From assembly GCF_020169515.1 (NCBI RefSeq), contig NZ_JAHMHW010000002.1, positions 248,001 through 312,000 of the forward strand: a DNA stretch of 64,000 bases. Reading direction: 5' to 3'. Shown in pieces: positions 35,038 through 42,855 of the stretch. A program made the translations under genes and the position numbers. The notes beneath the pieces are model-generated. The model searched no databases, had not been told where the DNA came from, and saw nothing but the letters and a program-made list of their open reading frames with translations. This DNA comes from Paenibacillus vietnamensis. Lineage in GTDB: Bacteria; Bacillota; Bacilli; Paenibacillales; Paenibacillaceae. Every line of letters starts with the position of its first letter. Within the stretch, counting starts at the first letter, position 1.

Positions 35038-35757
35038 ATAAGCGTACAGATCGCCAAGCGTCGTAATATTTCTTTCCAGGATACGGGACAAATAATTTTG
35101 CCAAAGCTTAGCGGTCATTAACGAATCCTCTAACGCATGGTGACGCTTCGTAATCGGAATAAAGCAGCTATGCAGCAAATCGTCGAGGCTGTAGCTCTCG
35201 TAACCAGGCTCCAGCCACTTCGCGATCATCATCGTGTCAAGCACGCGATGATTGAGATTCACCTTCGAGGTTCGCCATAAAGCGGCATTCAAAAACTGCT
35301 TATCATGGCCGGCAGCATGCGCAACAAGCAGTCTTCTTCCTACAAACTCCATAAAATCGTGCAGCACCTGCATCAGATCGGGAGCATCCTGCACCATTTC
35401 GTTCGTAATGCCGGTCAATTCGATGATGGCTTTCGGAATTTTCCGTTTCGGGTTGACGAGGCTGTAAAAGGATTCGCTCTCAATCAGCTCGCCGCCGCGC
35501 ACGACGACAGCACCGAACGAAATAATCTCATCGCCGTTGTTCGGATAAAATCCCGTCGTTTCCAAATCGAACACGACGACCTCCAGCTCGCGAAGAGGCA
35601 TGTCAAACATGGATTGCTTGCGCTGCTCCTTATTGACATTTCGAATAAACGCCATTTGCTGGGCATTTTGCGAGCCTAGCATAGACGCGATAGCTGGCGT
35701 GAATCCACCCATTTTATACAGGTTCCACATGCGGCCGACGCCTTTTGGCTCCTTCAT
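35023..35757 (-). CDS. DnaQ-like 3'-5' exonuclease (DEDDh)
   Basis: This is a 244-residue exonuclease of the DNA polymerase III epsilon/PolC-exo type. The catalytic set is visible: VVFDLETTGF (Asp64, Glu66), the middle Asp region LLVAHAAGHDKQFL, and the late His/Asp in HHALEDSLMTAKLW. An N-terminal extension of about 55 residues (MWNLYKMGGFTPAIASML) is not part of the nuclease domain. It starts 15 bases after the DUF294 stop, as in the exonuclease-DUF294 gene pairs known from other bacteria. A housekeeping proofreading role is unlikely because Firmicutes PolC has its own exonuclease. Confidence 0.9.
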   Translation of the reverse strand: MKEPKGVGRMWNLYKMGGFTPAIASMLGSQNAQQMAFIRNVNKEQRKQSMFDMPLRELEVVVFDLETTGFYPNNGDEIISFGAVVVRGGELIESESFYSLVNPKRKIPKAIIELTGITNEMVQDAPDLMQVLHDFMEFVGRRLLVAHAAGHDKQFLNAALWRTSKVNLNHRVLDTMMIAKWLEPGYESYSLDDLLHSCFIPITKRHHALEDSLMTAKLWQNYLSRILERNITTLGDLYAYLSKH

Positions 35758-35772
35758 TTGCTAACCACCGCC

Positions 35773-36840
35773 TTACTTAAGCCTGCCCATAGTTTGCTTG
35801 AATACCGCTCTTTGCAGTTTCTTGCCTAATCTCAGGCTGCTTTTCAATTCACCAGTCAGTTCTTTCGTCAGCTTCCGGCTTGACAGCTTGCCGTTATTGG
35901 CATAAAGCCCGCCATCCCTCTGCTCGGTCGTCATTAGACGCAATCTTAAAAACAATCGGAAAGCCCGGGCGTATACCTTCCCTTCCGCCTCCGTCAATTG
36001 CCCGATTTTCACGAGCCTGTTAATCCGATCCAGTGTGGCGGTTTCCCGAATCCCGTTCTGAACCGATAATAGACGAATGGAGTTTACCATTGGAATATAT
36101 GCCCCGTATTTAATGTCCAAGCTGCCTGTATCTTCACCGTACTGCTCTTTCAACAATTGTCCAAAAAAGCCGAGCAGCACTTTATGGCGCAGCGTATTGT
36201 CCAGCATCCGCTTCAAAATAATGGGATGGTTAAGCATATCGGTAAAAAAGAAATCCTTAAGCTCATCGACAAGCCTGCTGTCTCCATAGACGCAGCGGCA
36301 GTCGGCGATGATCAGCAAATAGCGGACGGATTCCCACGCCGGCTCTTCAAACCAACGGTCAAGCTTGCCGCTCCATTCCGTCAGCGACAAACACCAATCC
36401 GGGTTGCTGCTTAGCACATTGCCTTCGCATAGCGGGTATCCAGTGGTTTGCAGAATGGATACGATACAATCGCTTAGCTCTGTAAAATACTGCTGTGTTT
36501 CTGCCGGATCAGACACTGGATCCTCATAGACAATACCGCTGTCTTGATCGCTGGATAATGTCTGCTCTTTCCGACCGCCGCTGCCGAACAATAAATACGC
36601 ATAAGGCACGGGGGGAGAACCCTTCCCCAACCGTGCCATTTGCGCTTCTGCGAGGACAACCGCACGCTGGATGACAGCGTCGTGCACCTCATTCAATTGC
36701 TCATTAAATTGTTCGACCGGACGAGTTGGAAGAAGAGCTTCCATATGCTCGTGTACTTGATCCCGCAAGCTTCGCAGCCCTTCAATATGATCAACGGAGT
36801 TGATCTGTTTCAGAAGCTGCATCCGCACCGGATCATCCAT
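35773..36840 (-). CDS. DUF294 (GlnD-like) putative nucleotidyltransferase
   Basis: This is a 355-residue protein with the PII-uridylyltransferase-like nucleotidyltransferase signature. Gly86-Ser87 in LLFGSGGRKEQTL is followed by Asp98 and Asp100 in SSDQDSGIVY, so the catalytic residues appear intact. The C-terminal half (about 210-355) is the helical DUF294-associated region. There is no CBS or cyclic-nucleotide domain in front, unlike many relatives. It may nucleotidylate a protein, but no substrate has been shown. It begins 52 bases after the amtB stop with no hairpin between, and is followed at once by the exonuclease gene. Confidence 0.88.
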   Translation of the reverse strand: MDDPVRMQLLKQINSVDHIEGLRSLRDQVHEHMEALLPTRPVEQFNEQLNEVHDAVIQRAVVLAEAQMARLGKGSPPVPYAYLLFGSGGRKEQTLSSDQDSGIVYEDPVSDPAETQQYFTELSDCIVSILQTTGYPLCEGNVLSSNPDWCLSLTEWSGKLDRWFEEPAWESVRYLLIIADCRCVYGDSRLVDELKDFFFTDMLNHPIILKRMLDNTLRHKVLLGFFGQLLKEQYGEDTGSLDIKYGAYIPMVNSIRLLSVQNGIRETATLDRINRLVKIGQLTEAEGKVYARAFRLFLRLRLMTTEQRDGGLYANNGKLSSRKLTKELTGELKSSLRLGKKLQRAVFKQTMGRLK

Positions 36841-36892
36841 GCTCTCGCCCTCTTCCCTCGGTCAGTCCGCATCTATACGTTTCAGTTATCCC

Positions 36893-38248
36893 TTAAATAC
36901 TCTGACCTTTTTTCATTTGCTCAGGATAACCATACGCTCCATGCTCGCTGAGGTCAAGACCGATAATTTCTTGCTCTTCCGTAACACGGAAGCCCATAAC
37001 CAGCTTCATAATGCCAAGTACAAGGAACGAAGCAGCAAGCACGAACGCACCGCACACGACAACCGATTCGAATTGTACCCAAAGCTGCTTCCAGCTGCCT
37101 GTATCGATAAGACCGCCTTGACCGATGCCGACTTTATCGGCAAGTGCAGTCGTTGCGAAAATACCGTTGGCAAGCGTACCCCAAATACCGGCCATACCGT
37201 GAACCGACAATGCGAAGATCGGATCGTCGACTTTGATTTTCTCGAAAAACTTTACGCTGTAGAACACCAGCACGCCGGCTACGAGGCCGATAACGACAGC
37301 CGCCCAAGGATCGACGAATGCGCAGGATGCCGTGATGGCAACCAGACCTGCAAGCGTACCGTTAAGCATTGTTGTAATGTCCGCTTTTCCTGTAACAGCC
37401 CAAGAGATAAGAAGTGCAGCCACGCCGCCGGCGCCAGCGCCAAGCATCGTGTTAAACGCTACGTAACCGAAGAAGCCGTCACCGATTGCAACCGTGCTGC
37501 CTGCGTTAAAGCCGAACCAGCCAACCCAAAGCAGCAATACGGAAAGTGCAGTAAATACTTGGTTGTGACCCAAAATTTCGTTTGCGGAGCCGTCTTTGTT
37601 AAATTTGCCGATACGCGGTTTAAGTAATACTGTAGCTGCGAATGCCGCAATCGCACCGGTCAAGTGAACGACTGTCGAACCCGCGAAGTCTTGTGCGCCG
37701 TCCTCTGCAAGCCAGCCGCCGCCCCAGATCCAGTGAGCTACAGTCGGGTAAATAATTGCGATGAAGAACAACGTAAACACGATGTAAGAAGAAAGTTTAG
37801 CTCTTTCAGCAAAACCGCCCCATGCAATCGAAAGCGAAACGGCTGCGAAAGCCAATTGGAACAGGAAGAAAACCGTGCCTGGCAGAGAATCGCCTTCGCC
37901 AGCCGCTACAGCCGGGTTAAACAAGAAGTCGCCCCAACCGAATAACGCGTTGACCGAGCTGTCGCCGCCAAATGCGATACCGTAACCGATTGCCCAATAA
38001 ATAAGTGCTGCAAGACCTGTTGTGAAGATCGTTTTACCGGCGACGTGACCGGCATTTTTCATTCGTGTAGAGCCTGTTTCAAGAAGAATAAATCCGCCCT
38101 GCATAAGTAGAACCAAGATGAACGAGAGCATAACCCAGAGCGAGTTAAGACCCATGTTTAACGTTGCAGCCGACGGGTCCTCAGCAAACGCCGCTACTGG
38201 AAATAGCAAGGTGAAGATCCCTAAAGCTAACATCGTTTTCTTAATCAT
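36893..38248 (-). CDS. amtB: Ammonium transporter AmtB
   Basis: AmtB is a membrane channel/transporter for ammonium. The 451-residue protein begins with a signal-like first segment (MIKKTMLALGIFTLLF...AFAED) and has about 11 further membrane segments. The pore histidines are in TVVHLTGA and LSVHGMAGIWG, the substrate-recruiting region is AHWIWGGGWL, and the cytoplasmic tail IGLDLSEHGAYGY is the part that normally contacts PII. ATG 38248 with AGGGAG is the start; an in-frame GTG nine bases earlier overlaps that site. A promoter and a GlnR/TnrA-type box lie upstream. No glnK (PII) gene is adjacent; a GlnD-like nucleotidyltransferase gene follows instead. Confidence 0.96.
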   Translation of the reverse strand: MIKKTMLALGIFTLLFPVAAFAEDPSAATLNMGLNSLWVMLSFILVLLMQGGFILLETGSTRMKNAGHVAGKTIFTTGLAALIYWAIGYGIAFGGDSSVNALFGWGDFLFNPAVAAGEGDSLPGTVFFLFQLAFAAVSLSIAWGGFAERAKLSSYIVFTLFFIAIIYPTVAHWIWGGGWLAEDGAQDFAGSTVVHLTGAIAAFAATVLLKPRIGKFNKDGSANEILGHNQVFTALSVLLLWVGWFGFNAGSTVAIGDGFFGYVAFNTMLGAGAGGVAALLISWAVTGKADITTMLNGTLAGLVAITASCAFVDPWAAVVIGLVAGVLVFYSVKFFEKIKVDDPIFALSVHGMAGIWGTLANGIFATTALADKVGIGQGGLIDTGSWKQLWVQFESVVVCGAFVLAASFLVLGIMKLVMGFRVTEEQEIIGLDLSEHGAYGYPEQMKKGQSI

Positions 38249-38265
38249 TACGACCACTCCCTAAA

Positions 38266-38282
38266 TGTTATGTTCCTTTACA
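38266..38282 (-). promoter_or_regulatory. GlnR/TnrA-type operator in the amtB leader
   Basis: TGTTATGTTCCTTTACA matches the palindromic consensus TGTNA-N7-TNACA at every defined position. It lies between the predicted start site (about 38297) and the amtB ribosome binding site, i.e. downstream of the promoter. That position suits repression when nitrogen is plentiful. Confidence 0.7.
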
Positions 38283-38303
38283 TGAGAGGAAAGACTTAAT
38301 GTC

Positions 38304-38332
38304 ATTATAGTCAGTAGTGCTCAATTTGACAA
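38304..38332 (-). promoter_or_regulatory. Sigma-A promoter of amtB
   Basis: On the minus strand TTGTCA and TATAAT are 17 bases apart. The start site would be near 38297, giving a leader of about 50 bases that contains the GlnR/TnrA-type box. The remaining 400-base gap up to the MerR gene holds AT-rich sequence with no further gene. Confidence 0.75.
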
Positions 38333-38649
38333 TATGTTTTCGCTTTATTTTTAAAAATAATCTAACGTTCGGCAAGAAAACTGACACGAACGTTTGGATT
38401 TTGCACATTTTGGAACCGAATTCATCTATTTCGCACTCTAATTCTTCGCATTTTCAGAATTCATAGGCATAGCATCCTATTTTGCTCCCTATTGAACCGC
38501 ATATTACACAGCCATGTCACACGTTTGACTGTATGGTTACTTTCCTATTATCATTATATATAGTAGAAAACGTGTTTATGGCTTTGCGCCCCCTAAGAAA
38601 AATGTCCTATTCGGACCTGCGTGACAAAGAACGATCGGAGGAGATGAAC

Positions 38650-39075
38650 ATGTATCGAATCGGAGAGCTGGCCCGGCTGTCGAACATCAGTCCGCGGACC
38701 ATTGATTATTATACTTCCATCGGCCTCATAGAGCCGGCGGAGCGTTCAGCGAAAAATTATCGGCTTTATGCCCCTGAAACCTTAGAACGCCTCGAACGTA
38801 TTGAAAAAATGAAAAAAGATAAATATACGTTAGATGAGATTAAAGCTACAATAGACAGCTGGAGCAAAATTTCCCCGGAAGAGCACGTTACCCGTAAGCT
38901 GACCGACCTGCAGGCTCATTTAAGCCAGCTGGAGCGCGAAGTCAAGGAGCTGGCGCCGGTTATCAATAAACTTAAGCCCCGCCAGGCAAGCCACCTCTAT
39001 ACGCGCCTAATGCCGCAGACGGCCGCTTGCATGGAAGCGATTATGCTCCTTCTAAATAAGAGCTCCCTCATGTAA
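38650..39075 (+). CDS. MerR family transcriptional regulator
   Basis: This is a 141-residue regulator with the MerR winged helix at the N-terminus (MYRIGELARLSNISPRTIDYY, then GLIEPAERS...YRLY). A dimerising coiled coil follows (about 75-115), with a short C-terminal effector region lacking the clustered cysteines of metal sensors. ATG 38650 lies seven bases after GGAGGA; another ATG six bases earlier is too close to it. It precedes the YugP-like peptidase gene by 34 bases and may be co-transcribed with it. The N-terminus does not match GlnR or TnrA, so it is unlikely to be the regulator of amtB. Confidence 0.9.
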   Translation: MYRIGELARLSNISPRTIDYYTSIGLIEPAERSAKNYRLYAPETLERLERIEKMKKDKYTLDEIKATIDSWSKISPEEHVTRKLTDLQAHLSQLEREVKELAPVINKLKPRQASHLYTRLMPQTAACMEAIMLLLNKSSLM

Positions 39076-39109
39076 CGATGTAAATCTACATTATAAGGAG
39101 GAAGACTCG

Positions 39110-39790
39110 ATGACTTTGATTTTCATTTTGACGATACTCGCGTTTATTCTTACGATATGGGCTCAGTTCCGCGTGAAGGGCACGTTCAAGAAGTGGTCTC
39201 ACGTTCATGCCCGAAGCGGCATGACCGGCTACGATGCGGCACGCCGGATGCTCGACGCGAACGGACTGCACCATATTCCGATCGAACCGGTGCGAGGCGC
39301 CCTAACCGACCACTACGACCCGATACACCGCGTCGTCCGTTTGTCGGAGCCCGTCTACTATGAACGGTCGATTTCCGCCGTATCCGTTGCCTGCCACGAG
39401 GTGGGACATGCGATTCAGCATGCCGAGCATTATCCGATGCTCGTCCTGCGACACCGCATCTTCCCGGTCGTTAATTTCGCGTCCGGCATCGCACCGTTTC
39501 TTTTTATTGCAGGTATACTGTTCTCCGCATTGAATTTGATCGGGCTCGGCATCATTTTCTTCTCGGTGGCGGTCGCCTTCCAGCTGATCACCCTTCCGGT
39601 CGAATATAATGCCAGCAACCGCGCACGGGATCTTATGATCGCGGAAGGTTTTATCGCCAATGACGAAGAGCGGGGCGTCGCCAAGGTGCTCAACGCAGCT
39701 GCTTTAACCTATGTAGCGGCTGCGCTGCTTTCTCTGCTTGAGCTTGTAAGGTACATCATGATATTCGTAGCGGGAAGCAGGCAGGAGTAA
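39110..39790 (+). CDS. YugP-like membrane zinc metallopeptidase
   Basis: This is a 226-residue membrane protein of the DUF2268/YugP-type neutral zinc metallopeptidases. Membrane segments flank the active site: one at 1-19, two at about 118-150 and one near the C-terminus. The zinc motif HEVGH occupies residues 96-100 in VACHEVGHAIQH, and a downstream acidic/Asn block EYNASNRARD is the usual third-ligand region. Substrates are unknown in the family. Overlap with a MerR operon suggests regulated membrane-protein turnover. ATG 39110 has a strong AAGGAGGA site. Confidence 0.92.
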   Translation: MTLIFILTILAFILTIWAQFRVKGTFKKWSHVHARSGMTGYDAARRMLDANGLHHIPIEPVRGALTDHYDPIHRVVRLSEPVYYERSISAVSVACHEVGHAIQHAEHYPMLVLRHRIFPVVNFASGIAPFLFIAGILFSALNLIGLGIIFFSVAVAFQLITLPVEYNASNRARDLMIAEGFIANDEERGVAKVLNAAALTYVAAALLSLLELVRYIMIFVAGSRQE

Positions 39791-39796
39791 ACGAAG

Positions 39797-39848
39797 CAAA
39801 AAAGGAGCTGCTCGTCGGTCATAGACCGTCAAGCAGCTCCTTTTTTTA
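39797..39848. terminator. Bidirectional terminator between the peptidase and LysR genes
   Basis: AAAAGGAGCTGCT and AGCAGCTCCTTTT pair around an inner CGGTC-ATA-GACCG hairpin, with long A and T runs. Confidence 0.95.
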
Positions 39849-39858
39849 TTTTCAAAAT

Positions 39859-40761
39859 CTACGTTTCTCGAATACCGTCCTGAAAGTAACGAAGCAGGAA
39901 GTTATGGAACACCTTCGCCACCAGCGGCAGCTTCTCGTTCGACCGTCTGATGAGGCCGATCGTTCTGGTCACCTGCGGGTTCGTCACACGCACCTTGGAG
40001 GGCTGCAAAGGACCGGTATGATGCAACGCCATCTCGGGAAGCAGGCTGACACCCATCCCGGCGGCCACGAGTCCCCGAATCGTATCGGTTTCCTCTCCTT
40101 CGAAGCCGATGATGGGCGTAAACCCTGCTTCCTGACACGCTTCCCATACGATTGGCCTTAAAGAATATCCCTCGCTGAAAAGCACAAAGGTTTCGTTCTG
40201 CAGCTCCTGAAGCTCGATCGACTCCGCCTCGCACAAACGGTGTCCGGGCGGCACGATCGCATACAGCTCCTCCGTTAGCAGCACCTCGCCGCAGACGGAC
40301 TCATGATCGTCAGGGAACGGGGAAATAAACGCCAAATCGATTTCCCCCTTCATCATATCTCTAATAAGCGTCGGATACATTCCCTGCTTAAAACGGAACT
40401 TCACATTAGGATGCTGCTTCCGGAACGCCGCCACCACCTGCGGAATTAGCGAAATGCCCAGACTATGCGGAAAGCCCAGCCGGATTTCCCCCTTCTCCGG
40501 ATCGAGAAACTCATGTATTTCGATGACGGCCCTTTCCAAATCGGCTAATATGACCTCTGCCCGCTTCAGAAATAATTGGCCGACCGGCGTAAGTTGCAAA
40601 TTTCGGCCCTTTTGAACGAACAGCTTGACCCCAAGCTCCTCCTCCAGCTGGTGAATTTGCCGGCTCACAGCAGATTGCGCGACATGAAGCTCCTCCGCAG
40701 CTTGGGTTACGTGTTCTTTTTTTGCTACTTTGACGAAATAATAAAGCTGACGAAGTTCCAT
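39859..40761 (-). CDS. LysR family transcriptional regulator, GltC-like
   Basis: This is a 300-residue LysR-type regulator. The N-terminal helix-turn-helix is MELRQLYYFVKVAKKEHVTQAAEELHVAQSAVSRQI (in part), and a periplasmic-binding-like effector domain spans about 90-300. The opening MELRQL and the HVTQAAEELHVAQSA pattern resemble GltC, the glutamate synthase activator of Bacillus, but no gltAB genes are in the window and the target is unknown. The frame is open 25 codons further upstream, into the rhomboid 3' region; ATG 40761 is the family-typical start. It follows rhomboid by 34 bases on the same strand. Confidence 0.9.
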   Translation of the reverse strand: MELRQLYYFVKVAKKEHVTQAAEELHVAQSAVSRQIHQLEEELGVKLFVQKGRNLQLTPVGQLFLKRAEVILADLERAVIEIHEFLDPEKGEIRLGFPHSLGISLIPQVVAAFRKQHPNVKFRFKQGMYPTLIRDMMKGEIDLAFISPFPDDHESVCGEVLLTEELYAIVPPGHRLCEAESIELQELQNETFVLFSEGYSLRPIVWEACQEAGFTPIIGFEGEETDTIRGLVAAGMGVSLLPEMALHHTGPLQPSKVRVTNPQVTRTIGLIRRSNEKLPLVAKVFHNFLLRYFQDGIRET

Positions 40762-40795
40762 ACTCGTTCCATTCTCTCCCGTACGCGTTAATTTT

Positions 40796-41443
40796 TCAGG
40801 TATGATGCCGTCGCCCCCGCGCCGGCTTACGTTCAAACAATTGATAAAGCAGGAAGCCGCCCAGAGCTCCGCCTACATGCGCCCATAAATCCACTCTCGG
40901 CACGAGCAGGGAATAGATGACTCCAAATATTAAAATCGTGTAAACCGTCTTGCGCGAGCTCTCATCCAGCTGCGCCTTACGGAGCAAGGAAAGAAATAAA
41001 AAAGCGCCGTATACGCCGTAAATCGCCCCCGAAGCGCCAACACCGATGTGGATGCCGGAGTCGCTCTCTATCGTATTAGCAAGCGCGCTCATCACGTTGC
41101 CCGCTATCCCGCACAAAACATAAAAGAAGGCATAGCGCACGGATCCCAGCAGCCGTTCAAGCGGCGGAGCAAATATTAGCAGAGCAAACATATTATACAG
41201 CAGGTGCTCAAGGCCGGCGTGCATGAACATAGCCGTCAAATAACGCCATGGCTCAATCATACCATACGGATCATGTCCCGCTTCCGTTACAAATGCCCCA
41301 TATTCAAACAGATGCCCGGCATCCGTCGTATTCCCGCTCATAGCCACGACAATAAAATAGATCAGATTCAAAGCAATAAGAGTGGAGGTTACCGGATATA
41401 ACCGCAAATAAGAACCGAAGCTTTCGTAGCGCAAAAAGATCAT
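40796..41443 (-). CDS. Rhomboid family intramembrane serine protease
   Basis: This is a 215-residue protein with six predicted membrane segments. The catalytic serine Ser138 is in GVGASGAIYG and the catalytic histidine His189 in LWAHVGGALGGF. The conserved HLLYN (Asn84) and the WR motif in loop 1 (PWRYLTAMFMH) are present. It should cleave membrane-anchored substrates; none is obvious nearby. The frame extends upstream to 41575, across the tpx promoter and start, but ATG 41443 with GGGG at nine bases is the plausible start. It is divergent from tpx. Confidence 0.92.
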   Translation of the reverse strand: MIFLRYESFGSYLRLYPVTSTLIALNLIYFIVVAMSGNTTDAGHLFEYGAFVTEAGHDPYGMIEPWRYLTAMFMHAGLEHLLYNMFALLIFAPPLERLLGSVRYAFFYVLCGIAGNVMSALANTIESDSGIHIGVGASGAIYGVYGAFLFLSLLRKAQLDESSRKTVYTILIFGVIYSLLVPRVDLWAHVGGALGGFLLYQLFERKPARGRRHHT

Positions 41444-41471
41444 CTTGAACATCCCCTTTCTGCTCCAATAA

Positions 41472-41502
41472 TTGGACAAGTTCGTTTCATTCCGATTATA
41501 AT
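41472..41502 (+). promoter_or_regulatory. Probable promoter of tpx
   Basis: TTGGAC and a perfect TATAAT are 19 bases apart (18 if read as TGGACA). The start would be near 41509, about 36 bases before the tpx ATG. Confidence 0.5.
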
Positions 41503-41544
41503 AAGTCTGGTATTGACCATATCCATTAGAGGAGGAAGTTACAC

Positions 41545-42063
41545 ATGTCTCAAGAACGCAATGGAGCTGCCGCATTCAAAGGCAATCCGATCACATTGGT
41601 TGGACCCGAATTGAAAGCAGGTGACGCCGCTCCCGATTTCGTACTTAACAAATCCCTTGTAGAAACCGTTTCCCTTAAGGATTATGCAGGTAAAATCAAA
41701 TTAATCAGCGTCGTTCCTTCCATCGATACCGGTGTTTGCGATGCGCAAACGCGCCGTTTCAATGAAGAAGCCGGAGCTCTCGGCGACAACGTTGTCGTTC
41801 TGACCGTCAGCGTTGACCTCCCATTCGCCCAAGCACGCTGGTGCGGCGCGGCAGGCGTCGATAAAGTCGTCATGCTCTCCGATTACAAAGCGCACAGCTT
41901 CGGCGAAGCTTACGGCGTATACATTAAAGAGCTTGGTCTTAACCACCGCTCGATCTTCGTCATCGGGGCGGACGATAAGATCCAATACGTAGAGTACTTG
42001 CCGGAAATGACGGAGCACCCGAACTACGAACAAGCTCTCCTTGCGGTTAAAGCAATCGTATAA
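41545..42063 (+). CDS. tpx: Thiol peroxidase (Tpx)
   Basis: Tpx is an atypical two-cysteine peroxiredoxin that reduces lipid and alkyl hydroperoxides using thioredoxin. The 172 residues contain the peroxidatic cysteine Cys65 in [17 protein letters not shown] and the resolving cysteine Cys100 in [12 protein letters not shown], spaced as in the family. The start [17 protein letters not shown] is also typical. A strong AGGAGGA site precedes ATG 41545. It is monocistronic, with its own promoter and terminator; codon usage suggests good expression. I did not see a convincing PerR or Spx site. Confidence 0.97.
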   Translation: MSQERNGAAAFKGNPITLVGPELKAGDAAPDFVLNKSLVETVSLKDYAGKIKLISVVPSIDTGVCDAQTRRFNEEAGALGDNVVVLTVSVDLPFAQARWCGAAGVDKVVMLSDYKAHSFGEAYGVYIKELGLNHRSIFVIGADDKIQYVEYLPEMTEHPNYEQALLAVKAIV

Positions 42064-42080
42064 AGCTGCCAATCTGCAAA

Positions 42081-42113
42081 CAAAGCGAGTGAAGGACATC
42101 CTTCCTCGCTTTG
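42081..42113. terminator. Bidirectional terminator between tpx and the DUF1499-like gene
   Basis: AAAGCGAG and CTCGCTTT pair, with AAGGA/TCCTT extending the stem and a T-rich tail. Confidence 0.85.
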
Positions 42114-42122
42114 TTTTATGAA

Positions 42123-42512
42123 TTAATTATTAACTTTAAACGCCGCCAGTTTCTTATCAAGCGCGCGATACAGCTCCAAAATGACTCTGTAGTTCGAACC
42201 CAAATCACCTAATGATCCACGTGAAGCCGAATAGATGTCGACCGCCGATTGCAGCGGGTTCACGCTGATGACGGAAACGGTAATGTCCATCGTTCTACCG
42301 AATGCCGTGCGTTTCTCCAGCACGATCTCCCCGACGGAATGTACTTCGTGCAGCACCTTATAGCCTTGCATCTTCTTAAGAGTCGAAATCACTTCTTCCC
42401 AAGTCTTTTCCTTCGATAGCTTGTAGAAATGAGATTTGAGCAATGGATCCTTAGCTCTGTCGCCTGTCTGTTCGTGACTACGCAGCAGCCCGATCAAGGT
42501 CCGCTTCAACAA
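42123..42512 (-). CDS. DUF1499-like protein
   Basis: This is a 129-residue soluble protein with an alpha/beta pattern. The central KTWEEVISTLKKMQGYKVLHEVHSVG (in part) and the end VDIYSASRGSLGDLGSNYRVILELY fit the DUF1499 family, where SxSRxGxxDxGxNxxRI is the recurring C-terminal motif. No function is known for the family. The start is ATG 42512. The gene is isolated between the tpx terminator and the probable 6S RNA terminator, so it is probably monocistronic. Confidence 0.7.
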   Translation of the reverse strand: MLKRTLIGLLRSHEQTGDRAKDPLLKSHFYKLSKEKTWEEVISTLKKMQGYKVLHEVHSVGEIVLEKRTAFGRTMDITVSVISVNPLQSAVDIYSASRGSLGDLGSNYRVILELYRALDKKLAAFKVNN

Positions 42513-42575
42513 AAACGATCTCCCCCTCCGGCATCTATGTACATTACTCTATATGATACCATGATTTGTCCCATG

Positions 42576-42614
42576 AAAAAAGAGCAATCGCTGGAATTAC
42601 CAGCAGATGCTCTT
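42576..42614 (-). terminator. Terminator of the 6S-like RNA
   Basis: On the minus strand AAGAGCA, then GCTGG-TAATT-CCAGC, then TGCTCTT form a two-part stem with a small internal loop, followed by six T. Confidence 0.9.
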
Positions 42615-42807
42615 CGCCTAAAAATGAGAACCCGCCTATGCCGTCCGACTCACTTGTTTCTGAACCCGCTTACGCAGGTGGGTGACCGCAGAACCGCTTT
42701 TGAGATCCCCTTTCGGGGGCGTGTCAGCTACGCTTCGATGTTGGTCTCCCGTGAAACAGCCATTGGTTCAAAACAGCGCAAAGCCGTAACGAGCATCGCA
42801 GGAGGTA
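42577..42807 (-). ncRNA. Probable 6S RNA (regulator of sigma-A RNA polymerase)
   Basis: This is a 343-base gap with no protein gene, but with a complete transcription unit on the minus strand: a -35/-10 promoter at 42841-42813, about 190 bases of structured sequence, and a terminator. The ends can fold back on each other (ACCTCCT...ATGC...CGT near the 5' end with ACGGCATAGGCGGGT near 42640). The middle can form a largely double-stranded rod containing TGCGGTCACCCACC and GAACCAATGGC, with an internal CCCC-GAAA-GGGG hairpin. Length and architecture fit Firmicutes 6S RNA, which traps the housekeeping polymerase. Assignment is from recall of the family shape and not from a covariance search. Confidence 0.6.
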
Positions 42808-42812
42808 TAGCT

Positions 42813-42841
42813 ATTATAGACCGAATAAAAGTAAAAGTAAA
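42813..42841 (-). promoter_or_regulatory. Promoter of the 6S-like RNA
   Basis: TTTACT and a perfect TATAAT are 17 bases apart on the minus strand. The start is expected near 42807. The promoter lies directly after the DUF624 stop. Confidence 0.65.
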
Positions 42842-42855
42842 CTTTCCTCCGCTTG

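Noticed and set aside
38333-38410. A second GlnR/TnrA box upstream of the amtB promoter
   Set aside because: The nearest candidate (CGTTAGATTATTTTTAAA) has wrong spacing and lacks the TNACA half.
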